Shown: positions 11,304 to 21,484, numbered from the stretch's first letter. The stretch is DNA of 64,000 nucleotides from Mitsuaria sp. GD03876 (GCF_029840635.1 NZ_JAOCCU010000012.1:1-64000), one strand, 5' to 3'. The notes: a model not told the origin generated them from the sequence alone. Translations and numbers: made by a program.

Positions 11304-12314
11304 TCAGGCCGCCGAGGCCTTCTCGGCTTCGGCCTTCTCCAGCGCGGCATGCGCCTGCTGGTCCGCGTGGTAGCTGGAGCGCACCATCGCGCCGACCGCC
11401 GCGTGGGTGAAGCCCATCTTGTAGGCCTCTTCCTCGAACATCTTGAAGGTGTCCGGGTGCACGTAGCGGCGCACCGGCAGGTGGTGGCCCGACGGCGCCA
11501 GGTACTGGCCGATCGTCAGCATGTCGATGTTGTGCTCGCGCATGTCGCGCATGACCTGGAGGATCTCCTCGTCGGTCTCGCCCAGGCCGACCATGATGCC
11601 GCTCTTGGTCGGCACGCCCGGCACCGCTTCCTTGAAGCGCTTGAGCAGGTTCAGGCTGAACTGGTAGTCCGAGCCCGGGCGCGCTTCCTTGTACAGGCGC
11701 GGCGCGGTCTCCAGGTTGTGGTTCATCACGTCCGGCGGCGCGGCCTTCAGGATGTCCAGCGCGCGGTCCATGCGGCCGCGGAAGTCGGGCACCAGCACCT
11801 CGATCTGCGTGCGCGGGCTCAGCTCGCGCACCTTGCGGATGCATTCGGCGAAGTGGCCGGCGCCGCCGTCGCGCAGGTCGTCGCGGTCGACGCTGGTGAT
11901 CACCACGTAGTTCAGCTTCAGCGCCGCGATCGTCTTGGCCAGGTTCAGCGGCTCGTCGACGTCCAGCGGATCCGGCCGGCCGTGGCCGACGTCGCAGAAC
12001 GGGCAGCGCCGCGTGCACTTGTCGCCCATGATCATGAAGGTCGCCGTGCCCTTGCCGAAGCACTCGCCGATGTTGGGGCAGGACGCTTCCTCGCAGACCG
12101 TGTGCAGCTTGTGCTCGCGCAGGATCTGCTTGATCTCGTAGAAGCGGGTCGACGGGCTGCCGGCCTTCACGCGGATCCAGTCCGGCTTCTTCAGCTGTTC
12201 CGCCGGGATGATCTTGATCGGGATCCGCGCCGTCTTGGCTTGCGCCTTCTGCTTGGCGGTCGCGTCGTAGTCGGACGCGCTCTTGGCTTCGTGGGTGACG
12301 TTCTCGGTTGCCAT
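11304..12314 (-). CDS. lipA: Lipoyl synthase
   Basis: Radical-SAM enzyme inserting two sulfurs into protein-bound octanoyl groups to make lipoyl cofactor. It is 336 aa from the ATG at 12314 ([11 protein letters not shown]), the normal length; longer in-frame starts overlap lipB. Both iron-sulfur clusters are visible: the auxiliary-cluster cysteines C74, C79 and C85 ([12 protein letters not shown]) and the radical-SAM CxxxCxxC at C100, C104 and C107. It is downstream of lipB with a 31-base gap, so the two lipoylation genes form one unit ended by the TTCG hairpin. Confidence 0.96.
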   Translation of the reverse strand: MATENVTHEAKSASDYDATAKQKAQAKTARIPIKIIPAEQLKKPDWIRVKAGSPSTRFYEIKQILREHKLHTVCEEASCPNIGECFGKGTATFMIMGDKCTRRCPFCDVGHGRPDPLDVDEPLNLAKTIAALKLNYVVITSVDRDDLRDGGAGHFAECIRKVRELSPRTQIEVLVPDFRGRMDRALDILKAAPPDVMNHNLETAPRLYKEARPGSDYQFSLNLLKRFKEAVPGVPTKSGIMVGLGETDEEILQVMRDMREHNIDMLTIGQYLAPSGHHLPVRRYVHPDTFKMFEEEAYKMGFTHAAVGAMVRSSYHADQQAHAALEKAEAEKASAA

Positions 12315-12345
12315 CAGGCGTTCTCTCGGTTGCCGTGTCCGGGCC

Positions 12346-13014
12346 TCAGGGTTGGAGCTGGGCGGCGAGCCGCTCTCCGAACCGCTGGGCCACCGTGGCC
12401 CAGTCCGTGAAAACCCCGAGTGTACCGAGGTCCACCGTCCGAAGCCCTGCGTAGCCACACGGATGGATGCCCAGGAAGGGCTTCAGGTCCATCGCGACAT
12501 TGAGCGCCACGCCGTGGTACGTGCAGTGGCGGCTCACCTTGATGCCCAGCGCCGCGACCTTGCCCAGGCCGCGGAACGGGTCCGCCGGATCGGCCGGGCC
12601 GGTCAGCGCCGCGTGGGCGCCGGGGTCGTCCAGCCGCACGTAGATGCCGGGCGCGCCGGCGACCCGGTGGCCGGTGACGCCGAGGCCGTCCAGGGTCTGG
12701 ATCACGGCGGTCTCGAGCCGGAAGACGTACTCCTTGACGAAGATCCCCAGCCGCTTGAGGTCGACCAGCGGATAGGCGACGACCTGTCCGGGCCCGTGGT
12801 AGGTCACCTGCCCACCGCGGTTGGTCTGCACGACGGGGATGCCTTGCGCGTCGAGCACGTGTTCGGCCTGGCCGGCCAGGCCTTGCGTGTAGACGGGGTC
12901 GAACTCGCAGAGCCAGAGTTCATCGGGGGTGTCGGGGCCGCGGCCGTCGGTGAACGCGCGCATCGCGTCCAGCGTGGCCGCGTAGTCGACGCGGCCGAGG
13001 GTCTTGATCAGCAT
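12346..13014 (-). CDS. lipB: Octanoyl-[acyl-carrier-protein]:protein N-octanoyltransferase
   Basis: 222 aa. Transfers octanoate from ACP to lipoate-dependent enzymes, supplying the LipA substrate. Key motifs are [12 protein letters not shown] (substrate pocket), Lys159 in ALGIKVSR and catalytic Cys186 in IHPCGYAG. A stretch around residues 131-150, between GIYVR and the KVAALGIKV strand, looks like a loop insertion relative to short homologues. There is no strong Shine-Dalgarno. TAGCAT lies six bases upstream of the ATG and could be a -10 for a leaderless transcript. Confidence 0.95.
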   Translation of the reverse strand: MLIKTLGRVDYAATLDAMRAFTDGRGPDTPDELWLCEFDPVYTQGLAGQAEHVLDAQGIPVVQTNRGGQVTYHGPGQVVAYPLVDLKRLGIFVKEYVFRLETAVIQTLDGLGVTGHRVAGAPGIYVRLDDPGAHAALTGPADPADPFRGLGKVAALGIKVSRHCTYHGVALNVAMDLKPFLGIHPCGYAGLRTVDLGTLGVFTDWATVAQRFGERLAAQLQP

Positions 13015-13076
13015 GCCGGCATGCTAGCCGCGATGGGCCTAGCATCGCCGCCATCGGGACATTCAGGAGCCGCGCC

Positions 13077-13778
13077 ATGCCGCGTCAGATCACGGTCCTC
13101 GCGGCGTTGTGCGCCGCGCTCCTCGGTGGCGGAGCCATCGCCGCCGGCGAGGCGCGCGCGCCGGCCCCGCCGTCGCCTTCCGCGTCGGGCGTCACGCTGC
13201 CGCAGGCGCTGGCGACCTACGAACGCGGCGACCTGCCCGCCGCCGAGCGCCAGTTCCGCGCGCTGTCGCAGCGGGGCGTCGCGCTGGGCGACTACAACCT
13301 GGCGATGATGCACTTGCGGTCCGAGGTGTCCAAGCCGGACGCGAAGCTCGCGCGCTCGCTGCTGGTGCGGGCCGCCGGTCGCGGCCTGGTGCGCGCGGAG
13401 CTGGCGCTGGGCCAGTTCCACGAACAGGGCGAGGACGGCAAGCCCGATCTGGTCGAGGCCCAGTCCTGGTACCTGAAGGCGGCGGAGCATGGGAGCGTCG
13501 ACGCGCAGGTGGCCGTGGCCACCGCGTTCTACCTGGGCCGCGGCGCCGCGAAGGATTTTCCCCAGGCCGCGCAGTGGTACCGCGAGGCGGCCAAGGGCGG
13601 CGATGTTGGCGCGCAGTACCTGATCGCGTCGATGTACGAATCGGGCCTGGGCGTGGAGCGGGATCTGCGCCTGGCGCGCTACTGGTACGACATCGCCGCG
13701 CGCAACGGCGACGAGGCCGCGCCGTTCAAGCTCAAGGCCGTGGACGACGCGCTCGCCGCCGATGCCGGGAAGATGTGA
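13077..13778 (+). CDS. Sel1-repeat (TPR-like) exported protein
   Basis: 233 aa with a signal peptide (ITVLAALCAALLGGGAIAA), then at least four Sel1-type helical repeats of about 36 residues. Examples are ARSLLVRAAGRGLVRAELALG, AQSWYLKAAEHGSVDAQVAVA and AAQWYREAAKGGDVGAQYLIA. Such repeats form protein-binding solenoids in the periplasm. CAGGAG lies nine bases before the ATG. The gene lies opposite in direction to its neighbours and separates lipB from ybeD, which in many Burkholderiales are adjacent. A specific role cannot be assigned. Confidence 0.85.
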   Translation: MPRQITVLAALCAALLGGGAIAAGEARAPAPPSPSASGVTLPQALATYERGDLPAAERQFRALSQRGVALGDYNLAMMHLRSEVSKPDAKLARSLLVRAAGRGLVRAELALGQFHEQGEDGKPDLVEAQSWYLKAAEHGSVDAQVAVATAFYLGRGAAKDFPQAAQWYREAAKGGDVGAQYLIASMYESGLGVERDLRLARYWYDIAARNGDEAAPFKLKAVDDALAADAGKM

Positions 13779-13787
13779 AAGCCCCAA

Positions 13788-13914
13788 CTTCTAAGCCGTG
13801 CGCGGCTCCGATTCGGGAGGGCCCGCTAGGCGCAAACCGGAGCCATAGCAGGGCTATGGCGAGGATTTGCAACAACGCGGGCTGCCCGAAGCGGTGCCGC
13901 GCGCGGCTTAGAAG
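13788..13914. repeat. 127-bp interrupted palindrome between convergent genes
   Basis: The outer arms (about 39 bases each, starting CTTCTAAGCCG on both strands) match with only a few substitutions. Inside them, GCAAA pairs with TTTGC. The apex is a perfect 8-bp stem (13842-13849 with 13853-13860) around an AGG loop. The right arm includes the last codon and the TAA of ybeD. The element can fold into one very long hairpin in RNA or a cruciform in DNA. It may act as a bidirectional terminator for the Sel1 gene and ybeD, or be a dispersed REP/BIME-like element. Confidence 0.8.
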
Positions 13915-14201
13915 ACGACTTTGACCATGGGGTGCGTGGTCAGCGTGCGGTAGAGCTCGTCGAGCTGCTCGCGGCTGGTCGCGGTGATGGTGATCGTGAT
14001 GCCGAGGTAGTTGCCGCCCTTGCTGGGGCGTTGCTCGACGGTCGAGGCGTCGAACGCCGGATCGAACTGCCGCGCGATGCTGACGATCGCGTCGACGAAG
14101 CCCTCCACCTGCGCGCCCATCACCTTGATGGGGAACTGCGACGGGTACTCGATGAGCGATTGCTCGGGCGGGATCGGGGCGTTGTTGAAGGAGGTGGTCA
14201 T
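13908..14201 (-). CDS. ybeD: DUF493 / YbeD family protein
   Basis: 97-aa small alpha/beta protein of the ACT-like DUF493 family. It has SLIEYPSQFPIKVMG near the N-terminus and the ending TTHPMVKVVF, both characteristic. It is usually encoded between the D-amino-acid transaminase and lipB genes. Here it follows dat (24-base gap), while lipB has been displaced by the Sel1 gene and the palindrome. The molecular function of the family is unknown; a regulatory role near lipoate or cell-wall genes has been proposed from context only. Confidence 0.92.
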   Translation of the reverse strand: MTTSFNNAPIPPEQSLIEYPSQFPIKVMGAQVEGFVDAIVSIARQFDPAFDASTVEQRPSKGGNYLGITITITATSREQLDELYRTLTTHPMVKVVF

Positions 14202-14225
14202 GATGGGAATCTCAAATGGAGCCGG

Positions 14226-15107
14226 TCACAGGCTTTGCAAGACCTTGGCCCGCTGGTACGCCTCGTAGAGCCGGGCGTACACCGGGCCCGGCTTGCCGCG
14301 CAGCGCGCCGTGGCCCACCGGCTCGTGGTCCAGCCGCGTGACCGGCGCGACCTCCTTGCTGGCGGAGGTCAACAGGATCTCGTCGGCGGTGCTCAATTCG
14401 GTCTCGGCGATCGGACGCAGGTTGCAGGCGATGCCGAGTTCCTCGCACAGCTCCTGCAGCAGCCGCACCCGCACGCCCTCGAGCAGCGCCTCGCCCGGCG
14501 GCGGCGTCAGCAAGGCCCCGTCGCGCACGATCCAGACGTTGCTGCTCGAGCCCTCGGTCAGGTAGCCCTCGCGGAACAGCAGCGTCTCGTCGGCGCCCTG
14601 GTCCGCGGCGAGCTGCCGCGCGAGCACGTTGCCCAGCAGCGAGATGCTCTTGATGTCGCCCCGCTGCCAGCGGAAGTCGCGCGCGGTGACGCAGCTCAGG
14701 CCCTGGTGCCGCTGCTCGGGCGACAGCGCGATCGACGGCTGCGTGTACGCGAGCACCGTCGGCTCCAGGTCCCGCGGCATCGCATGGCCGCGCGCGGCGA
14801 CGCCGCGCGTGACCTGCAGGTAGATGGTCTGGTCCTCGACCTCGGGCAGGTGCGCGACCAGGCTGCGCAACAGGTCCAGCCAGGCCTCGCGTTCGTAGGG
14901 GTCCTCGATGCGCAGCGCCTTGAGGCTGCGGCCGAGGCGGTCCAGGTGGTCGTCGACGCGGAACAGCCGGCGCCCGTAGACCGGGATCGACTCGTAGACG
15001 CCGTCGCCGAACAGGAATCCGCGGTCCATCACCGGCACCCGGGCATCGCCGAGGCGGCCGAGGTGGCCGTTCAGGTAGCAGGGCAGATCGACCCAGGGCA
15101 TCGTCAT
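14226..15107 (-). CDS. dat: D-amino-acid transaminase (class IV aminotransferase)
   Basis: 293 aa from the ATG at 15107, which has GGGAG seven bases upstream. A second ATG two codons in is also possible. PLP-dependent fold-type IV enzyme converting between D-alanine and D-glutamate. Markers are the start PCYLNGHLGRLGDARVPVMD, GFLFGDGVYESIPVY, the PLP-lysine region RGDIKSISLLGNVLA and the phosphate-binding EGSSSNVWIV. It lies between the D,D-carboxypeptidase gene and ybeD, consistent with peptidoglycan D-amino-acid metabolism. A branched-chain transaminase is the main alternative, but the dacC neighbour favours D-amino acids. Confidence 0.88.
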   Translation of the reverse strand: MTMPWVDLPCYLNGHLGRLGDARVPVMDRGFLFGDGVYESIPVYGRRLFRVDDHLDRLGRSLKALRIEDPYEREAWLDLLRSLVAHLPEVEDQTIYLQVTRGVAARGHAMPRDLEPTVLAYTQPSIALSPEQRHQGLSCVTARDFRWQRGDIKSISLLGNVLARQLAADQGADETLLFREGYLTEGSSSNVWIVRDGALLTPPPGEALLEGVRVRLLQELCEELGIACNLRPIAETELSTADEILLTSASKEVAPVTRLDHEPVGHGALRGKPGPVYARLYEAYQRAKVLQSL

Positions 15108-15230
15108 CGGAAGCTCCCGCAGAGTGGTCACGCCGAAGCCACCGACTGTACGCCGCCGGCCCGGCCCGCCAACCCCGGCAAGCGGGGGTCCCTGGCCCGG
15201 GCGATCGTCGAATGCGACCGCCACAAGCGA

Positions 15231-15260
15231 CGACGGCCGGCCCGATCGGACCGGCCGTCG
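15231..15260 (-). terminator. Hairpin downstream of dacC
   Basis: A perfect 10-bp stem (CGACGGCCGG with its complement) around a 10-base loop lies in the 194-base dat-dacC gap. There is no T-run on the minus strand, so this is a possible terminator or partial attenuator only. The rest of the gap shows nothing else. Confidence 0.35.
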
Positions 15261-15301
15261 CGCTCAGGCGCGGCGGTGGCGGCTCGCCCGCCCTGCGCGC
15301 C

Positions 15302-16468
15302 TTACTTGATCCAGAGACGGATCGCGTCCCAGGCGCGGCCGAAGATGCCGGCCAGCGGCACCTCTTCCTGCACGACCAGCGGCACCTCGGCCACCGGCGC
15401 GCCGCCCGAGGTCGTCACCTTCAGCGTGCCCACGCGCTGGTTCAGCGCCAGCGGCGCGACCAGCGGATCGGTGCGCTGGATGTCGGTCTTGAGCTTGCCG
15501 CCCTCGCCGCGCGGGACCGCGACGAACACCGCGTCCGCCGCGCCCAGCTTGGCCTGCGGCACGGCGCCCTTCCAGACCTGCACCGTCGTGATGGGCTGGT
15601 TCTTCTCGAACAGGCGCACCGCGTCGAAGGCCGCGTAGCCCCAGTTCAGCAGTTTCTGGCTCTCGGTGGCGCGCGCCTCCTTCGAGGCCGTGCCCATCAC
15701 CACGCTCAGCAGCCGGCGACGGCCGTTGGGCACGTCGCGCTGCGCGCTGACCGCCAGGCAGTAGCCCGCGGCGTCGGTGAAGCCGGTCTTGCCGCCGTCC
15801 ACCGACGGGTCGCGGCCCAGCAGCATGTTGCGGTTGAACTGGCGGATCTTGTTGAAGGTGTACTCGCGCTTGGAGTAGTACTCGGCGTAGTACTGCGGAT
15901 AGTCCTGGATCACGTGCGAGAAGATGACCGCGATGTCGCGCGCGGTCGTCTTGTGGCCCGGCGCGGTGATGCCGGTGACGTTGGTGAACGAGGTGTTCTT
16001 CAGGCCCCAGGCCTGGGCCTGCTTGTTCATCATCGCGACGAACTGCTCGACCGTGCCGCCCACGCCCTCGGCCAGCGCGACCGAGGCGTCGTTGCCCGAC
16101 TGGATGATCATCCCGCGGATCAGCTCGTCGACCTTGGGCGTCATCGTCGTGTCGATGAACATCAGCGACGGGTCGCCCTTGCGCTCGTCCCAGGCACGCT
16201 TGGAGATGGTCAGCGTCTGGTCCAGCGTCAGGCGCTTGGCCTTGAGCGCGTCGAAGACGATGTAGGCCGTCATCAGCTTGGTCAGCGACGCGGGATCCTG
16301 CGGCGTGTCGGCGTCGCGCTCGGCGAGCGTCTGGCGCGTCGTCAGGTCCAGCAGGACGAAGTTGCGGGCCGCGATCTCGGGCGGCGTCGGCGCCTGCGCG
16401 GACGCGCCGCTCATCAGGACGCTGGACAGGCCCACGCCGAGGGCCAGGGAAGCTAGGAATCGTTTCAT
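15302..16468 (-). CDS. dacC: D-alanyl-D-alanine carboxypeptidase (PBP5/6 family)
   Basis: 388 aa, a low-molecular-weight penicillin-binding protein that trims pentapeptide stems in the periplasm. It has a signal peptide (residues 1-24, ending GASAQA) and the catalytic SLTK motif (Ser61, Lys64). An SGN motif follows (IIQSGNDASVALAE), then KTG in DGGKTGFTDAAG, then the C-terminal PBP5 beta domain. A short amphipathic anchor ends the protein (IFGRAWDAIRLWIK). It lies upstream of dat in the same direction. The family symbols dacA and dacC are used interchangeably in this order. Confidence 0.94.
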   Translation of the reverse strand: MKRFLASLALGVGLSSVLMSGASAQAPTPPEIAARNFVLLDLTTRQTLAERDADTPQDPASLTKLMTAYIVFDALKAKRLTLDQTLTISKRAWDERKGDPSLMFIDTTMTPKVDELIRGMIIQSGNDASVALAEGVGGTVEQFVAMMNKQAQAWGLKNTSFTNVTGITAPGHKTTARDIAVIFSHVIQDYPQYYAEYYSKREYTFNKIRQFNRNMLLGRDPSVDGGKTGFTDAAGYCLAVSAQRDVPNGRRRLLSVVMGTASKEARATESQKLLNWGYAAFDAVRLFEKNQPITTVQVWKGAVPQAKLGAADAVFVAVPRGEGGKLKTDIQRTDPLVAPLALNQRVGTLKVTTSGGAPVAEVPLVVQEEVPLAGIFGRAWDAIRLWIK

Positions 16469-16492
16469 GCGGGAGAAATCCTCAGGGACGCC

Positions 16493-17128
16493 TCAGCCGC
16501 GCATGTCGCCGGCGGCATGCCAGCTGCGCGTCACGAGGCTCTTGAGCAGCGGCAACTGCCCATGGAAGAAATGCCCGACACCGGGCACCACGATGACCGG
16601 CAACGCCTGCGGGCGCGCCCAGTCCAGCACCGCGCTCAGCGGCACCACATCGTCCTGTTCGCCGTGGATCACGACGGTATCGGCCGGCACCGTCGCGACG
16701 CCGAAGCGGCTCGCGGCCGGGCCGACCAGCGCCAGGCGCTCGGCCGGCGGCTGGACCTGCAGCGCCGCCTGCGACGCGACGAAGCCGCCGAACGAGAAGC
16801 CCGCGAGCGCCAGCGGCAGCGCGGCGTCGCGGAACGCGGCGATCACGGCCAGCGCGTCGTCGACCTCGCCGCGGCCCTCGTCCCAGGCGCCCTCGGACTT
16901 GCCGATGCCGCGGAAGTTGAAGCGCACCGCGCGGTAGCCCAGGTGCACGAACGCGCGCGCGATCGTCTGCACCACCTTGTTGTCCATCGTGCCGCCCTGC
17001 GTCGGATTGGGGTGGCAGATCACCACCACGCCGCGCAGCGGGCCGGCATCGACCGCGGGTTCGTCGACGGCGCATTCGATCTCGCCGGCCGGACCGGCGA
17101 TCTGTTGGCGCTGGGTCTGTGCATTCAT
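16493..17128 (-). CDS. Alpha/beta hydrolase (small serine esterase-like)
   Basis: 211 aa, a compact alpha/beta hydrolase. Visible features are the oxyanion segment VVVICHPNPTQGGTMDN, NFRGIGKSEGAWDEGRGE, the nucleophile elbow GFSFGG, the acid region VIHGEQDDVVPL and the catalytic His in GVGHFFHG. It is soluble, with no signal peptide. It sits 24 bases from dacC and 16 bases from the ferredoxin gene, so it is probably co-transcribed with both. The substrate is unknown. Confidence 0.85.
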   Translation of the reverse strand: MNAQTQRQQIAGPAGEIECAVDEPAVDAGPLRGVVVICHPNPTQGGTMDNKVVQTIARAFVHLGYRAVRFNFRGIGKSEGAWDEGRGEVDDALAVIAAFRDAALPLALAGFSFGGFVASQAALQVQPPAERLALVGPAASRFGVATVPADTVVIHGEQDDVVPLSAVLDWARPQALPVIVVPGVGHFFHGQLPLLKSLVTRSWHAAGDMRG

Positions 17129-17144
17129 CTGGCGGCGCTCCCGG

Positions 17145-17477
17145 TCAGCGGCCGATCGAGTCGTCCAGCACCAGCCGGTCGACGACCTCGCCGTGCTTGA
17201 GGTGGCGCTCGACGATCTCGTCGATGTCGCTCGCGTCGACGAACGAGTACCAGACCGCGTCCGGATACACGACCGCCACCGGCCCGCCGGCGCAGCGGTC
17301 CAGGCAGCCCGCCTTGTTCACCCGCACGCCGCCCTTGCCCGCCAGGCCTTCGGCCTTGACGCGCTTCTTGCAGTGGTCGAAAGCCTCCTGCGCGCCGTGC
17401 TGGAGACAGGCGTTCTCGTTCTCGCGCTGGTTCAGGCAGAAGAAGATGTGGCGCTGGTAGTAGCTGGGGGAGCTCAT
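17145..17477 (-). CDS. Thioredoxin-like [2Fe-2S] ferredoxin
   Basis: 110 aa beginning YYQRHIFFCLNQRENENACLQHG and containing NKAGCLDRCAGGPVAVVYPDAVWY. This is the pattern of cysteines and the Pro/Tyr loop of (2Fe-2S) ferredoxins with a thioredoxin fold. It is cytoplasmic. Its start overlaps the stop of the upstream VanZ gene by four bases (ATGA), implying translational coupling. The redox partner is not evident from neighbours. Confidence 0.87.
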   Translation of the reverse strand: MSSPSYYQRHIFFCLNQRENENACLQHGAQEAFDHCKKRVKAEGLAGKGGVRVNKAGCLDRCAGGPVAVVYPDAVWYSFVDASDIDEIVERHLKHGEVVDRLVLDDSIGR

Positions 17478-18673
17478 CGTCGGATTGTAGTTTCAGGGTT
17501 TTCACCGATCGGCCGTTCGTGCGATCCGTCACGGCCCGCTTGTGCTTCAGAGCGCCCGGATGCCGGCGGCGGATCGGCCGGACGATCGCTCTGCGTCACG
17601 CCGTAGAGCAGCCAGGCCAGCGCCGCGAACGGCCACAACCAGCCCACCCATTGCGCCAGCCCGTACATGTTGACGAAGCGGCCCTGCTCCCAGAACTGCA
17701 GGCTCTCGAGCAGGTAGGGATCGGCCGGCGCCTCGGCCATCAGCGCGATCAGCGCCGTCAGCACGACCAGGCCCCAGGCGGCGTTCGCGCGCCGCGACAG
17801 GAAGGCCGCCAGCAAGGCCAGCACGCCGCCCAGCACCAGGCCGGGGGCGGTCGTCGAGGTCAGCCAGGCCCAGGCATGGTCCGGGCCGAAGTTCAGCAGC
17901 GTCGACCAGGCCGTGGTCATCACGCCCAGCGACGCCGCGCCCAGCACCAGCGGCACGCGCCGCCAGCCCGGCCGCGCGACGGACAGCGCCAGCAGGCAGG
18001 GCGCGAGCAGGCCCATCGCGATGGCGATCGCCTCCAGGCCGGGCGGCAGCGGCAGGTCGTCGCGGAGTTCGCGGGGGACGAGCTCCCAGGGGGTGTTCTC
18101 CAGCAGTTCCTCGGCCCACTCGCGCAGGCGCGGGAAGAGCTGTCCCAGGCCCAGCGGCAACGGCGCCGGGTACAGCAGCCCGACCGGCCACAGCGCCAGC
18201 AGCGCCAGCGCGCCGGCGCTGTGCGGCACGAACCAGCGCTCGCGCCAGCCGTTCCAGCGCGCGACGCCGCCCAGCCGCATCAGCACCCAGGCGCAGAGCG
18301 CGCCGAGCCAGGCGCCGGCGCTGTTCAACAGGAAATCCGCCAGCGACGGCACCCGGCCGGGGAGGAAGTACTGCAGCGTCTCCATCGCGAACGACAGCAG
18401 CGGCACGCCGACCAGCGGCAGCAGCAGCGCGCGCGCCAGGCCACCGCCGCTGCGGATCACCGCCGAGAAACACAGCAGCCCGAGCGGCCAGTAGCCGACG
18501 ACGTTCACCCAGATGTCGAACTTGCCCCAGTAGCGCGGCCACGGCAGGCCGACCACGCCGGGCCAGGGCAGGCTGGGCGGCAGGCGCCAGGGCCAGAACG
18601 GGTACAGGCTGGCGTAGAGCACCAGCATGGCGTAGCACAGGGCCAGCCAGGTGGCGGAACTGCGCCGTTGCAT
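17474..18673 (-). CDS. VanZ-family multi-pass membrane protein
   Basis: 399 aa, very hydrophobic, with about eight to ten predicted membrane helices. The N-terminal half carries VanZ-like features: the start YASLYPFWPW, then KFDIWVNVVGYWPLGLL, then ETLQYFLPGRVPSLADFLLNSAGAWLG. The C-terminal half is an additional set of helices not present in short VanZ proteins. The last about 40 residues are polar. It lies between hemJ (7-base gap) and the ferredoxin gene (4-base overlap). VanZ itself affects teicoplanin resistance; for proteobacterial relatives no function is established. Confidence 0.82.
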   Translation of the reverse strand: MQRRSSATWLALCYAMLVLYASLYPFWPWRLPPSLPWPGVVGLPWPRYWGKFDIWVNVVGYWPLGLLCFSAVIRSGGGLARALLLPLVGVPLLSFAMETLQYFLPGRVPSLADFLLNSAGAWLGALCAWVLMRLGGVARWNGWRERWFVPHSAGALALLALWPVGLLYPAPLPLGLGQLFPRLREWAEELLENTPWELVPRELRDDLPLPPGLEAIAIAMGLLAPCLLALSVARPGWRRVPLVLGAASLGVMTTAWSTLLNFGPDHAWAWLTSTTAPGLVLGGVLALLAAFLSRRANAAWGLVVLTALIALMAEAPADPYLLESLQFWEQGRFVNMYGLAQWVGWLWPFAALAWLLYGVTQSDRPADPPPASGRSEAQAGRDGSHERPIGENPETTIRR

Positions 18674-18680
18674 CGCCGGA

Positions 18681-19109
18681 TCAGAACGGCTTGACGACGA
18701 CCAGGATCACGATGGCCGCGAACAGCAGCACCGAGATCTCGTTGAACACGCGGAACCACTTGTGGCTGCGGCGGTTGGCGATCAACTCGAACTTGCGCAG
18801 GAACGCCCGGCACATGTGGTGGTAGCCGATGACCACGACCACCAGCCCCAGCTTGGCGTGCATCCAGCCGTTGCCCGGCCCGCGCCCGATGCCGTAGTAG
18901 CCCCACAGCACGAGACCGAAGGCCAGCGCCAGCAGCATCAGCATCGTGCTGAAGCGGTAGAGCTTGTGGGCCATCAGCAGCAGCCGTTCGCGCTCGGCGT
19001 GGCTGTCGGCGGGGACCATGGCCAGGTTCACGAAGATCCGCGGCAGGTAGAACAGGCCGGCGAACCACGCGGCGACGAAGATGAGGTGTAGCGCTTTGAT
19101 CCAGAGCAT
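18681..19109 (-). CDS. hemJ: Protoporphyrinogen IX oxidase HemJ (UPF0093/CopD-like)
   Basis: 142-aa, four-helix inner-membrane haem protein that oxidises protoporphyrinogen IX. The start at 19109 gives MLWIKALHLIFVAAWFAG with the conserved His8; longer frames read through a terminator hairpin. Also visible are FYLPRIFVN, KLYRFSTMLM and WMHAKLGLVV. The adjacent, divergently read hemB strengthens the HemJ assignment over CopD. No Shine-Dalgarno is present. CATAAT ends six bases before the ATG, so a leaderless mRNA is possible. It heads the hemJ-vanZ-ferredoxin-hydrolase-dacC series. Confidence 0.9.
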   Translation of the reverse strand: MLWIKALHLIFVAAWFAGLFYLPRIFVNLAMVPADSHAERERLLLMAHKLYRFSTMLMLLALAFGLVLWGYYGIGRGPGNGWMHAKLGLVVVVIGYHHMCRAFLRKFELIANRRSHKWFRVFNEISVLLFAAIVILVVVKPF

Positions 19110-19130
19110 CGCGGCATTATGGAGGGCGCG

Positions 19131-20338
<1,208 letters not shown>

Positions 20339-20369
20339 GCCGCCGGCACGCCGGCTGCCCGCCCCGCGC

Positions 20370-21458
20370 ATGCGCCTCTTCCATCTCAGCGACTCGATCT
20401 ACGAGGAACTCGCCGCGCTGCCGGAGGACCTGCCTGCCGAAGGTTTCCTCTGGATCGGCCTGCCCCGGCGCGAGTTCGAGCTCCAGCTCGGCACGGTGCA
20501 GCAGCGGCTGATGCGCTGGACCGGCGCGCAGCTGCTCGACCTGCATGTCTCCGACCTGCTGAACCCGCAGCTGCCCTCGCACTTCGACTACACCAGCTCG
20601 TACGACCTGATGGTGTTCCGCCGGCTGGCGACGATGCCGGGCAGCCAGCAGTACCTGTCGGACGACGAACCGCGCAACGCCGCGGGCGTGGACGAGGCGC
20701 TCAAGGCGATCGACACCAGCCCGGTCGGCTTCGCCGTCTTCGACCGCGTGCTGATCACGGTGCATCCCGGCGAATGCTCGCTGCGGGACTACTTCGCCGG
20801 CAAGCTCGGCGCGCAGCAGGAAGGCCGCGACCTGCGCGGCAGCAGCCGGCTGCCGGCCAGCCCCGCCGAGCTGATGCTGCGCATGGTCAACCACATGGTC
20901 GACAGCTACCTGGACCTGCGCCGGCTGCTGACCCGCCAGCTGACCACGCTGCAGAACCTGCTGCTGCGCGGCCACTTCCGCGACTGGCCGGTCGTGCTGC
21001 ATGCGCGCGACACGCTGTCGCGGCTGGAGGACCTCTGCGAGGACCAGCGCAGCGCGGTGCAGGAGTGGATCGACGCGCTGGGCGAATGGCCGGTCGGCGA
21101 CGCCCGCGAGGAACGCGAGCGCGAGCTGCTGCGGGTCCGCTCGCGCGACGTGCTGGAGCACATCGAGCGCGTGCTCACCCATGTGCGGCGGCTGGAGACC
21201 TCGGCGGAGACGTCGGTGCAGATGCACTTCTCGCTCACCGGCGAGCGCACCAACAACATCATGCGCACGCTGACGGTGCTCACGGCGATCTTCCTGCCGC
21301 TGAACCTGATCACCGGCATCTTCGGCATGAACTTCGACAACCTGCCGCTGATCCATGCCGCCACCGGGTTCTGGATCGCCGTCGGCGTGATGGTCGCCAT
21401 CGCGATCGCGCTGGGCGCCTTCTTCTGGCGCAAGCGCTACCTCGGCACGCAGCAATAG
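20370..21458 (+). CDS. corA: CorA-family divalent cation transporter
   Basis: 362 aa. A long cytoplasmic alpha-helical funnel domain is followed by two C-terminal membrane helices. The selectivity motif is ITGIFGMNFDNLPL, i.e. the GMN signature of CorA/ZntB proteins. The last segment FWRKRYLGTQQ is short and basic as expected. It follows hemB by 31 bases with no visible ribosome binding site. Mg2+ or Co2+ uptake is the family default; Zn2+ export (ZntB) cannot be excluded from sequence. Confidence 0.9.
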   Translation: MRLFHLSDSIYEELAALPEDLPAEGFLWIGLPRREFELQLGTVQQRLMRWTGAQLLDLHVSDLLNPQLPSHFDYTSSYDLMVFRRLATMPGSQQYLSDDEPRNAAGVDEALKAIDTSPVGFAVFDRVLITVHPGECSLRDYFAGKLGAQQEGRDLRGSSRLPASPAELMLRMVNHMVDSYLDLRRLLTRQLTTLQNLLLRGHFRDWPVVLHARDTLSRLEDLCEDQRSAVQEWIDALGEWPVGDAREERERELLRVRSRDVLEHIERVLTHVRRLETSAETSVQMHFSLTGERTNNIMRTLTVLTAIFLPLNLITGIFGMNFDNLPLIHAATGFWIAVGVMVAIAIALGAFFWRKRYLGTQQ

Positions 21459-21484
21459 CGCCTCGCCTGGCGCCAGGCCTTCGC

